Below, piece by piece: positions 31,804-43,955 of a stretch of DNA of 64,000 nt. Source of the stretch: Hypericum androsaemum (Eukaryota > Streptophyta > Magnoliopsida > Malpighiales > Hypericaceae). The position numbers and the translations under genes are program-made. The stretch is taken from positions 4,645,906 through 4,709,905 of the forward strand of contig OZ023199.1 of assembly GCA_963995505.1 (NCBI GenBank), given 5' to 3'. A model generated the notes under the pieces. The model saw nothing but the letters and a program-made list of their open reading frames with translations. It made no database searches and was not told the DNA's origin. Numbering within the stretch: the stretch's first letter is position 1; each line of letters starts with the position of its first letter.

Positions 31804-32591
31804 TTTTTTAACTACCAATTTTGAAAAAATATATATTTTTCTTCCCATTTGAGAATATATCTAATTTTTTATACATTAAAAACAAACCCTATAAACAACC
31901 CCAGAGATCTTTTTTCCCCTTCTAAAATGATATTTTAAAAATTAATCTTTCAACAAAATATAAAAAAGAGAAATCCAACCACTTAAAATCTACCTTAAAT
32001 TTTAGCAAGATCATATCAAATTATATAGAACTTAATTTTCCAACTCTATACTAGCTGGATGCGATCCATCTTAGCAGAGGCTAAGTACCAAATCATGAAT
32101 ATCCAATTTTAAATAATTTTAAGTCATTGTCCAGTTTTTGCGGGCAACCTCCGGATAGTTGATCAGGTCTCTAAATAATTTTAATTAAAATTTTTTGATG
32201 CAATTGGTAAATGTTAAACTACACGGTACTGGTATGCTTTTTTGTAAAATTACAACGTACTAAAGTGTAGTTTTTCCAATTATAATTGTTTTTCTTTTTC
32301 CTAAACGACGGAGAATTTTCTCAAGCTCCAAGCAAGAGCAGCCTATTGTCGGAGGTAGAAAATATATTTTAGTTGCAACCGAGAACAACCAATTTTCTGT
32401 TTTACTCTCTTCCTAGCTGAGTAGCTTTTTGGGCACCCCTTGAAATTCAATATAAGCAGAGAAAATGAACCAAATGTTACATAGAATCTCCTAAACATGA
32501 GAGAAACACCTCAACTACTTTCTTTTTATCTGCTTCCACCTGCAGAATAGTGCAGCACTGAAAATGGCAGACCATATAACCTTGATTTTAG
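31804..32591. other. Intergenic / CLC-c 3' flank
   Basis: AT-rich sequence without recognisable exons. The part nearest 32591 should be the 3' UTR of the CLC-c gene. Confidence 0.5.
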
Positions 32592-35500
32592 CTACTTCTG
32601 GTGTTTGATGTGAGGGTAAAGTCCTAATATATGCTCCGGCATGAAGTCGTGCCGCGTCAATATGCCTACGATCGGAGGCCTCTGCAAATTAGCAGAGGTT
32701 AAAATCAGTTCCAAATAGGAGATGATCATAACCAAGAACAAAAGATAACACAGAGTTGGCAGCAAGAGAAATGCATACCCCTGGGGTCTTTGGCACAACA
32801 CACAAGTGCCTGAGGCCGAGCTCCCGAAACAGAACAGCGGCTTTCGCTAGAGACATTGTCTCAACTACCGTGTATGGAGACGTGTTTGTGATCGGATGGA
32901 GATCAATGTACATCTCCATCTCGTCTCCCGTGAACTCCAAATCTTCAACCTTGATGCCTTTCCCCGAACCCGCCTTTGCAAAATCATGTGCTTTGAATCT
33001 ACTCAAAATTTCGGAACCAGTCATGACTCTTTGCTTTGAGAATTTTCCCCCTTTAAGAAGCACGAGAAGATGAGACCTTAGAACTAGCCCACACAACTCG
33101 GGAGCCTCCGAGAAGGGCGGCTCGTCAATCACAGGGAAACCATTATGCCGTGTTACCCTCAGTGCATGTACTACATTCCCGACCTTTTCGACCCCCGAAA
33201 ATGTGATCAACGGACCAGAGACCACGTCACCGGCAACCAACTGCCTCATGTATGGTTCTGCGTGAGCTTCCAAGTAAGGTAGCCCTTTCATTTTCACAAT
33301 CTGATCGTAAACGCCTTTGTTGAAACCATCCGCTACAGTTTTTGAAATGAGAAGAACAAGCATCACCAAGGGAAGCATTAACAGGTCATTTGTGAGCTCC
33401 AGAAGTATGACGCAGAGCGAAACTGTCATCCTCATGGTACCGCCAAGAAATGAGGCAGCTCCAAGTAGTGCAAAGAGACCGGTGTCCAGTGTTGATAAAG
33501 AACCAAGAAGTGTTCCAACAAGACGACCATACGAACCACCAGCGAGGATAACAGGGATGAAGAGACCAGACGGGATAGCAATGCCATAAGTCACAATGCC
33601 GAGACAGTAAATGGCGATGAAGAAAACCAGTAGGGTAGAGAGCTGAAACTGTTTTTCGCTCCCGGAGGTTAATATATTCCGGATAGCATCATCGTTTGTG
33701 TTGAAAACTAGAGAAGCAAGGTCATTGTAGTGCCCGGATGGACATTGGAAGCTCTTGTAGTTCCCGGAGCGGCCTTCGGTGGGGCATTGCTCTGCAAGGT
33801 GAGGTGGACAGGGAATGCAAGTCGAGAGCCACGGCAGGCCATACGAGCAACACGAGGTCAAAAGCGATACTAAAACGACTAGCAGGATCTTGAAATGTGG
33901 ACCCCTCCTGCAATTTCGTTATACAATCAGCAGAAACGACTTGAGAAGCTAAATGAGTGCAAATGCAGCAAATTTCTTGAGGAGCTTACTCGTTAATGAC
34001 GCTATAAGTTCGAAGGACCTTGTCGACGCAATAATTATAAAGACTTCCAAGAACACCTCCAATTGCTCCGAGGAATATAACTGCCAGCAGATCCAGGGCG
34101 TTATAGGTGGCTTTTTCCGAATTTACATCAAACATTATCAAACCTCCTTGCCCGAATAATCCGCAGTTTCCACCACGGCAAAACTCTATAAAACCCCTCA
34201 GCACGACTGCTACTACAGCGGTAGTAAAGAAAGTTCTCCATAGAAGAGCACTTCTCCACCTGGATCATGCCAAGAAAAGTCGAAAGACAATGCATTAATC
34301 GCAGTTGAAATGCTCGGCCGAGTATTGTAAGGTTAAAAGAATTACTACCATGAAGCAGCTTCTTCAAGGGCAAAAAGGACTCCTCCAACAGGAGCGCGGA
34401 AGGCTGCTGCTACACCAGCAGCTGCACCACAGGTGACCAGATCTCGGCGGTCCCGATCATTTTTGAAGTATCTCAACCATCTCCAGGTCAAATGATACTT
34501 CCGCGAACCGCCCTGACCAAGAAAGTTGGCAATGCAAGCCCCGGTGTGCACCATTGGCCCTTCTTTACCAACCACAAATCCACCAGCAACTCCAAAAATG
34601 GACCCAAATATCTGATCAATTACCAGGCATCCATGAGATACTAAAGAACAAAAGATGAGACCCATTTTCAGGACCTATACCCCACTAACCTTAACAAATA
34701 GGGTGCTTGGTGCCAAAATGGAAGGTGCATCGACGCCGTTGAGGTATGCTTTAACCTCCGGTATTCCCGAGCCAGCTGCTGCAGGGGCGACATAAGCACA
34801 AAGAACAGCAGCTGCAACAGCCAGAACCATGTTGCAACCAGCGTACATAATAAATGCATGATAATATCTGCACTGGAGCAAATCATCAAGGCAACTTAGA
34901 TAAATAACATCCCGGAGCTTTAAGTTTTTACGTAGAGGGATCTCGTCGGGCTTACTTGTCATCGAGCATGAGATTGTTCGTCCAAAGCAGCTTCAGACCA
35001 GCAATGTTCTCGACACCGATGTTATTGAAAAAACCAACCACCCCGGTTGCCAGCCCAATAAGGAGTGCAAGAGTCCACTTTAGGACAACATACTGAAAGA
35101 TCTGCACCTTGTTCCTAGACCTCCAATCTTGTTTGAAAAGATCATTTTCAACAATCCTACAAAATGGTCATACAACATATAAGAAACCGGTGAAGAAGGA
35201 GCTTTCTTCGCAACTCAACTCGCTCAACGATGATCCAACCAAACAACATCACCAAGTAACTTGGTACCATAAGATCAATCATAAACCTAAGGATCTCCCT
35301 TGCTAAACACAATTCTTCGTCTTTTCGACGCCCGAAAAAGCTATCATACACCTTCTTCATTCAAATACAACCCAAAACAAGAACTTCATCACCAACCAAT
35401 ACAAACATCATCCCAAGAAACACAAAACCAACAAATCAGCAACCAACATTCGACAATGCTCGACTCTGAATACGACAAGTCGATGATAAACAAATCAGCA

Positions 35501-35737
35501 ACCAAACAAAACAGAAACTATGTTTTTGTTCCTTTTAAGAAGGGAGACAAGTGGGTCTTACTCATAATCAAGGCTCTCAATTGGGCAGACATTGGCACCA
35601 ACAATGGCAATCTGGGAAGTATTGTTCTTCCTGTTGCTTAAAAGCAAAGGCTCAGTCCCCATCATCCCTCCTCCTCCTCCTAACAACCCATCTGAATCTA
35701 TATCACACCCTTCCTTGATACTAATTTGCCTTTCCAT
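32592..35737 (-). CDS. CLC-C: CLC-c type chloride/proton antiporter
   Basis: Seven coding exons on the minus strand: 35737-35562, 35156-34956, 34867-34690, 34611-34349, 34259-33990, 33907-32779, 32681-32592; 2307 nt, 768 residues (Arabidopsis CLC-c 779). The protein carries the CLC signatures GSGIPE (158-163), GKEGPMVHTGA with the gating Glu at about 202, a second conserved Glu in FALEEAASW (about 268), and a C-terminal tandem CBS region (about 590-768) ending ILTRHDFMPEHILGLYP. Ser rather than Pro in GSGIP is the chloride-type filter, as opposed to GPGIP of nitrate-selective CLC-a. The intact gating Glu separates it from CLC-g (GKAGP). CLC-c proteins move chloride across the tonoplast in exchange for protons, in guard cells and in salt tolerance. 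The start at 35737 follows the leader and gives the usual acidic N-terminus before SQIAIVGANVCPIESLDYE. Confidence 0.95.
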
Positions 35738-36209
35738 CTTCCACAAACCCTTTTAATCTCTCTCCCCAAAAATAACAACAAAAAGCCTCTCTTTCTCAAC
35801 CAATGAACCTACTCTCAACTGGGTAGAGAGAGAGAAGAATGTACAAACACGGGGTCAATCTTTAATCCTCTAAATCCATCAAGTTCAACAATTTCCAAAT
35901 CTCATTTCTGGACCTTCCATAAATTGCTTTCCTTTTATAGAGTAAGTTAGAGGATTCTTCGGGAAGGATCATTTCTAGATAAAGCAATTCAATAATTGAA
36001 TTTCTCACGTTACTAGTTAACTACCCTTTAAAGTAATAACAACTCATCCGGGAATAAATAAATGATAAATTATTCTGGTGACTATAGATTTGATCTCTTT
36101 ATTTCAGAAATGTATGTAACTATCTTTGTAATTTGGTTAAACTATACTTTAAAATTTCTGGCTGACGTCATCTTTTAAAGTAATAACAACTCTTTCGGGA
36201 ATAAATAAA
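35738..36209. other. CLC-c leader and promoter region
   Basis: Starts with a CT-rich leader. From 36027 it contains the first copy of a roughly 149-bp tandem repeat that continues into the E5 element. No coding sequence is seen. Confidence 0.5.
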
Positions 36210-36298
36210 AAGTAAATTACTCTCAGGTGACTATAGATTTGGTCTCTTTATTTTGAAAATGTATGTAGTTGTCTTTGTAGTTTGATTAAATCAATCTG
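36027..36298. repeat. 149-bp tandem duplication
   Basis: 36027-36150 and 36176-36298 are imperfect copies, both containing TTAAAGTAATAACAACTC, CGGGAATAAATAAA and GTGACTATAGATTTG. The second copy includes the left end of the E5 element. Confidence 0.8.
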
Positions 36299-36571
36299 CT
36301 TTGATCGACCCAAATCTCTGGTCATTTTCTCTGGAAATTTTTCGAGAGCAAATGATCATCTTCTCCAACTACTCTACAACCATTGTTCCGACGGCTACCA
36401 AAATCAACCCACAAAAAGTGACGAGTAAACCTATACAAAAACTGCCACCGTTGCATATCCAATACAATTCACCTAAACACCACCAAGATCCCAGCCCCGC
36501 ACAATCGATAAACCATTAACATGTTCGGGAAATATCGCAAAGTACCCCACAGATTTGAGTATAATTTACCC
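36210..36571. mobile_element. Mutator-like MITE (E5)
   Basis: Begins AAGTAAATTACTCTCAGGTG and ends GAGTATAATTTACCC. It is flanked by ATAAATAAA on both sides (36201-36209 and 36572-36580), a 9-bp target duplication in low-complexity sequence. The terminal motif belongs to the same family as 37023-37407. The interior (36300-36520) has no recognisable protein. Confidence 0.6.
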
Positions 36572-37022
36572 ATAAATAAATCAGCGAACTTCCTTAATCC
36601 CTTTGCAGTATAATAAACAAACGGGCGAAGCCGAGGATTGCACGCGGAACTCTCTCTCTCTATCCTTTTTGGATTTTGGTGTGTTACTTGATCTAAATCC
36701 TAGCCAGATAATTAATAGTTGGGGAAATTAATAGTTTAAATGATAAACAATTTAGATTTGGTTAATGTGACTTTGAATTCAAAATATTAAAAAACACACT
36801 ATTTGGAAAGCTATTTCTTTTGATAATATTCAATTTTAAACAATAGAAATTTATCAAAAACTTAAGGTTAAAGTCTAATTTATTATCATTTTGCTTTGCA
36901 CTTCTTGTGATTTTAAATTATACGAACAAACAACAGAAATTTTACATATAAATTTGTGATGTAAGTTGCAAATAAAATTAATGACATGTTATACAAGATT
37001 GGATTAGTGAGTATAAAATAAA

Positions 37023-37407
37023 GGGTAAATTACTCTCAGGTCCCTCCGGTTTGCTAAAACGATTATTTTCGTCCCTCCTGTTTCAAAATTGATACTTTAG
37101 TCTCCCTAGTTTGATTTATTGTTCTCTCAGGTTCCTTGCTGATGACATCATTTATTTTATCTTTTTTTTATTTGTAGAAATTACGTCCCTACCCTTAAAA
37201 GTAAGAGAAATTAACTTTTTCTTAAATTTAAAGTAAGGGTACGATAGTCATTTTTTTTATTAAAATATAATAAATCGAACAATGACGTCAGCGAGGGACC
37301 TGAAAGTACAATAAAATCAAACTAGGGGACTAAAGTATCAGTTTCGAAACAGAAAGGATGAAAATAATCATTTTAGCAAACTAGAGAAACCTGAGAGTAA
37401 TTTATCC
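37023..37407. mobile_element. Mutator-like MITE (E2) with long terminal inverted repeats
   Basis: 385 bp. The left arm starts GGGTAAATTACTCTCAGG and the right arm is its complement, GGATAAATTACTCTCAGG when read from the other strand. The inverted match runs for about 125 bp per arm with scattered mismatches. A perfect 9-bp target duplication, TAAAATAAA, is at 37014-37022 and 37408-37416, the size expected for Mutator-like elements. This is the cleanest copy for defining the family ends. Confidence 0.85.
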
Positions 37408-38479
37408 TAAAATAAAACATCATTTATTGTCAGAGAATTTATAGTAGTGGTATGAATTATTACCAAAACGGAACCCACTTTTTAATTGGAAAAGGTGGGA
37501 ATCCCATGGGTTCAAGGTGTCTTGCCTGAATAAGACACGTAAGTGGTTTTTTATTCTTAAAAAATTCTTTTGGAACAAGAAGAATAAGAAGAAGGTAGTT
37601 TGACTAATTTTTGTCGTCCACTTGGATAAGTTTAGTTGGCGATTGATTGGGTAGACGACACGTTTTTTGATTTCCTGAAATCGGAAGCTCGTTTAACCGA
37701 GTGTGACGCCCCCCGGAACAGTCCACGTGCACCAAGAGCCATCTCGTTTCGTGTTCTATTTCTCAACGTTTTCCGACCAGAAAATTATGTTGATTTAAGT
37801 AAAATGTTTTGAGTTGAAATTATTAGTAACATCAAATTTAAATTAGTCAGATTAATTATTTGGTAATATCACATTGTCATCGCTATTTTTAATAACTGCT
37901 GTAGATATCATGCAACTTTGATTATTTTCTCAAACCAAAAGTCAAGTTTTAATAAATGACTTTTTTATGCAATTATTCTAGTCATGTTTTTCGCACATGG
38001 TGAGAAAGGGAAGCACGTAGTGAACATTTTGTTGAAGGATCCAAGTGACAAACCGAATAACTTAATGGTTTAATACAAAATTCTAACATGGCGTTATAAT
38101 TGATCGATCTTTGTGGTCCATTGTTGCCCATGGAAGAAAAAACAAAATCAAGCCAGCACAAACTTATTCTCAATAAGATAAAAATTTCACTTCGGTAGTA
38201 GAAGGTTGTTCCTACTTTATAAATGTTGAAAAATACAACAACTCGTTATGTTAATATATTTTTGGGATCTAACATGATATCCTAACATATCGATTTGGTT
38301 ACACAACTTCACTATTGAAGGCACAATTAAGTACCTAATTTTGGGCAAAATTAAATATTGCGGGAAACATTACGAGAACATCAAAAACTAACATAGGACG
38401 GGTTTAGAGTAGTAGTTCAAAGAGCGATCCGAACGAGAGGTGAATATAAAAGAAATATGACAAAAAGAAGAGAAGAATT
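37408..38479. other. AT-rich intergenic region
   Basis: No exon or complete mobile element was recognised. A short GC-richer stretch occurs at 37690-37750. Confidence 0.4.
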
Positions 38480-39440
38480 ACATCGACTGGTGCTTGCGGT
38501 GGCCGGATGCAACAGTACGACAGCTTTCGAGGCACAACTCCTACTTCGGCTATGATTGGGCCAGGATGGGAGTCGTCGGGAGCGCCCTTTTGGGTTCCAA
38601 GCGGCTTGGCTCCTCCACACGAGCTTTATGGGCCTCATTGATGGGCAATGGTGGAGTGAGAAGCCCGCTATCCAAACTCTGTGTTCGCTCACTCCGACAC
38701 CTTATCACTAAAACCGCGAAGTGTTTGGGCATATTTTAGGCAGAAAGGACAGATACATAGCACAGTGAGCATTAAAGTCTAGAGTCACGAGTGGTCTCCA
38801 ATGTCTGGAGGACAAGCTACACCGTGAGCTTAATTCTATCCTAGAACATGAAGCGATGCTCTAGCTCCAGAAGACCAAGGAACTGGATTGCGGATGAGGA
38901 TCACAACATTAGATTTTTTCATGCCTCAACCATTGTTCTAGTAACCATGTCTGAGGGCTCTTAACCCCAATGGGAGAGTAGGTCTAGGACGAGGACTCGC
39001 TATGCGTTATGGTTGTTGGTCACTTCAGGCGATTGTACACGGAGAAGGAGGACCGACGACAGATGTTTCCCTACTGGAACAACTTCCCTACCTCTTGTCT
39101 AGCCCAACTTGATGGGTTGTGTGACCCAGTCTCCAAAGCAGACATGCGAGATAATCTTTTATAGCCCTATAAATTCCCTCGAAAGGACGAATATCAGGCA
39201 GTTTTCTTTCAGCGATGATAGGATGTGGTGAGTACCTCAGTCTGTGCCCAAGTTGAGGACTTCTTCAGCACATGTCTACTTCTCAGTTTCCTAAACACGA
39301 CCCTGATTACTCTCAACCCCAAGGTGGCCTCACCGGAGATACTATTCTAGTTCTGACCCATTAGTATATGCAATATCCTATGCACGGTCATTACGAGGAT
39401 CCTAGTGGCACGGTTGAAGCCATTGCTCAACACTACGATC
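38480..39440 (+). mobile_element. Decayed L1-type LINE fragment (reverse-transcriptase ORF)
   Basis: Translating in shifting frames gives pieces in the order expected for a plant L1-like ORF2: a VFGHIFGRK-like block near 38720, a LHRELNSILEHE block near 38825, RFFHAST near 38920, LAQLDGL near 39100, TLITLNPKVASPE near 39310 and PISICNIL near 39360. Several stops and frameshifts separate them, so it is not functional. 5' and 3' ends are absent or unrecognised. Confidence 0.65.
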
Positions 39441-39900
39441 AACCCGATGCATGCTAGCTGCATCCCTCCATTTGCTTGTAGCATTTAATTACGAGTCTAG
39501 CATTGTATTTATCCACAGTACCATCCGACTTCATCTTATTCTTGAAGATTCACTTGTGACCTAGTGATTTGCAATCCTGAGGTAGATCCACTAGATCTCA
39601 AATATGATTATGTAAGATTGAATCGATCTCACTATTCACATCTTCCTTCTAAAGAGTAGAGTCTCGAGAGAAAATTGATTCTTTGTAGGTTACTGGATCT
39701 TTTTTCAACTGATAAGTTAGGAAATCTGATCCAAAATATTTTCTTTCCTTGTATTTTTCTCACGTTTAGGTTCTTCAACTTAGTCTTGAGGTTTCTCTCC
39801 CCCCACATCCATGACTCTTCGTTAGACATCAAACTTGCATAAGATTCTTCATATATTTCTGAATCTGCTATGCGAATCGTCAACCACGCTGGTCACTGTT
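39441..39900 (-). mobile_element. Decayed copia reverse-transcriptase fragment
   Basis: On the minus strand one frame reads DVNSEIDSI, then DLVDLPQDCKSLGHKWIFK, then a segment like DGTVDKYNARLVIKCYKQ, the N-terminal part of a Ty1/copia reverse transcriptase. Two in-frame stops sit where Trp is normally conserved (before KEDVNSE and before DLVDLP), consistent with G-to-A decay. It is unrelated in detail to the intact copia element at 3729 and adjoins the LINE fragment. Confidence 0.65.
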
Positions 39901-42640
39901 GAGACTTCCAACATGATTTTGACCATTTATGAAAGCTGAATTTGGAGACGCCACATAAATATGAAATATAATATTTTCATCTTATCTTTTTTGCGGCCAT
40001 TAGAATCATATCAATCCAATATCTGAATAAAAAATTACAACTTTTTTATCGAAAGATATTCGATACAAATTTGTGAATAATTTTTCACTCCAACATTAAG
40101 TGTCCACGATTATTTTATATCCATAGATGCAAGTGGATTGAGATTTAGGACTATGTAAGTCCTACACTTCTACAATAGTCGGGTTGTTGGCAAAATAAAT
40201 AATTTTTTTGTTTAATTTATAATTATTATTGGATGTTGGAAAAATACTAGTAGTTTTTTGATTGTTAGCAATAGTTTTTATGATTTAGCATAAGCAAATA
40301 TTATCGTATCAAAAATAATATTGAGGTAAATGAATAGTAGAAGTATATTCACAACCACACTTTGAGCAGAGTGTATGATATCGTCTTCGTCGAGGTATGT
40401 ACTTTTGGATTGAATTCTGGATGAAGCCACAGTAAGTTGTGTGCCCTTAAATATTATCACCCGCAATATATGCTTCAGACCTCAAGGGTGAGAGAATTTA
40501 CAAGGTACAACGCCTAATCACTGTAAACAATAGGAAGCACTATTAAATACCCTTCGAACCTTTGGAGGTTGTAAAACTTTGACACTTATGCAAGAATGAG
40601 AATGTTATACTCTAGAGGAGGGGGAGAAGTAGATAACTCAGAAGAGGTTACGAGCTGAGGAGATTTGGACTCAAGGAAGATGTCGCCTTTTATAGGCAGC
40701 CTGGTACTTCCAACAGTCAAATCAAATTTACTATGGTCATTAACACATCTATTAACTAGGTCAATAAATAGGTTGTTACTGGAGCTATAAAATTCTCATA
40801 TTTAATTAGATGTTACTCTCATTTATTGGTACAAATTTGAATTCAAAAGCCATCAGCTGAAAGGAGAAGAAGGATCCAAAAAATGGGTTTGTCCAAGTTG
40901 AAGCCCAAATGAGTTTTCGATCAAAAATTGGTGCAACATGTCCAAATTAGATCCAAAATAATAGGCCTTGTAACGATTCCCACGACCCTGCAACCATTGG
41001 CCCGCACCTGAGCCCGGGCCTATCCCAGAACAGAGCAGGGAGCGCGGACGCGGTCATGCCGAAGCGGCCGGGTGGCACGAGAAGCTTCTTCCTTCTCCTC
41101 TAGTTTACTCATGCTAGACTTCTAATCTATTTTAAACCTGTCTTGCCATGCTTCCCAATCTTGATGTGAAATTGTACATATTTTACTCACAACCATATCA
41201 CTTTGAAGTCAATTTTTATTCACACCGAGAATTAATTTTGTGCAAGTGTTTTATATCGTTACAAAATTTTGTCAACGAATTTTATCTCACAAACACTCAA
41301 AATTAATTGGTGTGACCACTAATTAAAGTTATTCATCAATTATTTAATGATTATATTTAATTATAATTCTTCCTCTAAACAAACTCTTGAACATAAAACA
41401 TAATACACTCACTTATATTGGGTCAATAACCAAACCTTATAAATTGACCCCACTACTTTCAGTAAGCTTCTTTTTCTTTCGACGGTCGAATCCTAATCCT
41501 CTAGGGATGTTTAATCCTATTTAGTATGCGAGTTTAAGTATCTTTTAATTATGTACTCTTTACCAACTCGGTTGCAGGTTGGATTCAGTGCTATTGGGGG
41601 CCCAGCAACACGAATCTGACAACTGGCCCATCCAACGACACATCATCCCCAACATCAAAATATCCCGACGGCAAATCATTCCAATGGCACAAAAATCCCA
41701 ACGACACATCATCCTTATGGCCACATCATCTCAACGGTACAAAATTTTCAACTGCACATCATCCCAACGGCACATCAATGTTCAAAAAATAAAGCCGTAA
41801 TTTGTGTAGATCGTTAAATTTCTTTTTCAAAAAAAAAATATATATATATATATATATTATAATAGCAAAAACTCTAAACATTTTTTTTAAATTTCTGACG
41901 CACGCATGAGACATTCAGCATGGTATTACAAAACCTGCGTTGTCAGCATCCAATAAGATTCTAGTGAATTATTCTAATTTAATTAAAAAGTATCGAGTTT
42001 GAGTATTCCGTAATTTTGTTTCCCTAGAGAACCAAATAGTTCAAAACAACATCCGTACTAGGTTTTATGGGCCCCTACATACTACGCAATTCATTGTATA
42101 GCCACCGAGAATACTTATTATTTTCCTAAAAAAAAGAGAGTATTTATTATTAGTATCACTATTGCACCGTGATAGAGAAAGAGAAATTTTAACCGTTTCC
42201 CCGTGAAACGACAAATTCCAAGATATGCCCATCTGACCTTTTCTCTTCTTCTCTTTACTGATCCGGAGAGAAGAAAGTACACATCTGATCTAATCAGAAG
42301 CTGTCGCTCTTCTGTTACCTTCACGTCGATTGCTTTCCATATTTGTTCAGACCAGTTCCCAACTCGGACAAGCGTGTATGTGTGTCCTTTCTGTGTCTTT
42401 GCTTTTTTTTAATCGTCGGTATCCAGAGTCGATTACTATCGAGTCGGATCGTTCTGCATTGTCCCGCTTTCTCGCCATATTGTATTGTAATATTATTATT
42501 TGTTGATTTTCTTTGACAGGAGATTTAAGAGTCCGGAATTGGTTTGACGCATCCCTTTCTTGAGAAGGGTTTTCTTTGGCGTTATTCGAAATCACCTAAT
42601 ATCCAGACACTTCGGAGCCGATTAAGGTGCCGATTAGAAT
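39901..42640. other. Long intergenic region
   Basis: No gene recognised from 39900 to about 42150. A GC-rich island lies at about 40975-41080, a degenerate short tandem repeat at 41600-41790 and an (AT)n run at about 41838-41857. From about 42160 the sequence looks like the promoter and leader of the glycosyltransferase gene. A probable 5'-UTR intron ends at TTTGACAG (42513-42520). Confidence 0.45.
41600..41790. repeat. Degenerate short tandem repeat
   Basis: Variants of CCCAACGGCACATCAT recur at least six times at irregular 20-30 base spacing (CCAACGACACATCATCC, CCCGACGGCAAATCATTCC, CCAACGGCACATCAATG and others). Minisatellite-like. Confidence 0.6.
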
Positions 42641-43955
42641 ATGGCAAAGAGCAGAGGGGACAAAGAAGAGGCTATAGAGAAGCACCCTGGCCTGCTCAAA
42701 TTAGTGCAGACACTGTCGTTGTTGACGGTTTTCGTGGCGGGAATCATCCTCGGATTGGTCGGTAGCTCGCATATGCACAGCTACTTCTCCTCTCAGGCGA
42801 AGCTGTTCTTTGTCAACAACATTGCATCAACAACGATCTCGGGTGCGAACTGCACGTCCGATCAGCCGCGCTGCGAGAAGGCGGATTGCTCGAGTCTGCA
42901 GAAGTTCATCCATCCTGAGACCTTAACTCACAATATGACAGATCAGGAACTGTTCTGGAGGGCGTCATTGGCGCCCTCTCGCGAAACGTACCCGTTTCGT
43001 CGGGTGCCTAAAGTGGCTTTCATGTTCTTGACTCGAGGTCCTCTGCCTTTGAGGCCATTGTGGGAGAGATTCTTTAAGGGTCATGAGAAGTACTTCTCTA
43101 TTTATCTCCATGGTCCGAAAGGATTTGTGCTTAATGTTTCTAGTGATTCTGCATTCTATCGAAGGGAAATCCCGAGTCAGGTATGAATTTGCTGGTAAAA
43201 AAGTGTTGTCCATGAACATGTTTGATGAGAATACGAGTGCTCGGTTTAGTAAGTGTCCGAACACTAGCACTTTCGATCAATAACAAACTAATATGTTTCT
43301 TCTTTCCTTGAAGCAGAAAGTTCAATGGGGTGATGTAGCTTTGGTTGATGCTGAGAGGCGTCTCCTTGCGAATGCTCTTCTCGACTTCTCAAACGAGCGG
43401 TTTGTTCTTCTTTCAGAGAGCTGCATTCCCGTCTACGACTTCTCTACCGTTTACAAGTACCTCATCGGATCGAACCACAGCTTCGTCGAGTCGTACGATG
43501 ATCCCAGTCGCAACGGTCGTGGGCGCTATAGCCGCCACATGCTTCCCGACATACACCTCCGCCACTGGCGAAAAGGGTCGCAGTGGTTTGAGATACAACG
43601 AACGGTGGCCGTCTACATAATTTCCGACACCAAGTACTACACACTCTTCAAGAAGTACTGCAAGCCTGCTTGCTATCCGGACGAGCATTACATCGCTACG
43701 TACTTGAACATGTTCCGTGGTTCACTCAACTCGAACAGGACCGTGACGTGGGTTGATTGGTCTATCCTCGGACCGCATCCGGCATTGTACAAGGCGGAGA
43801 ATGTTACTGAGAACTTTATAGAGTCGATTCGGAACAATGCCACCGGATGTCTGTATAATTCGGTCGAAACATCTGTCTGCTACCTCTTTGCTCGGAAGTT
43901 TGATCCGAGTGCATTGGACCCTTTGCTTGACCTCTCGAGGCTACTTGGATTCTGA
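42641..43955 (+). CDS. GT14 / DUF266 core-2/I-branching glycosyltransferase
   Basis: Two exons, 42641-43180 and 43317-43955; 1179 nt, 392 residues. The protein begins with a short basic cytosolic tail, then a hydrophobic signal anchor at about residues 22-45 (a type II Golgi membrane protein). The lumenal domain carries GT14/Branch-family blocks: KVAFMFLTRGPLP, WERFFKGH, VQWGDVALVDAERRLLANAL, FVLLSESCIP, RYSRHMLP and CYPDEHYIATYL. Plant members are annotated as core-2/I-branching beta-1,6-N-acetylglucosaminyltransferase-like; the acceptor of this clade is not known to me. Several N-glycosylation sequons (NCT, NMT, NVS, NHS, NRT, NVT, NAT) are visible. The start is the first ATG of the frame and gives the expected tail plus anchor. 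No truncation is seen. Confidence 0.92.

Noticed and set aside
33317..33589. Open frames on the plus strand across the CLC-c gene
   Set aside because: They are antisense shadows of a large conserved exon. The minus strand reads a complete CLC protein.
43413..43688. 91-codon minus-strand open frame
   Set aside because: Antisense shadow of the GT14 catalytic exon.
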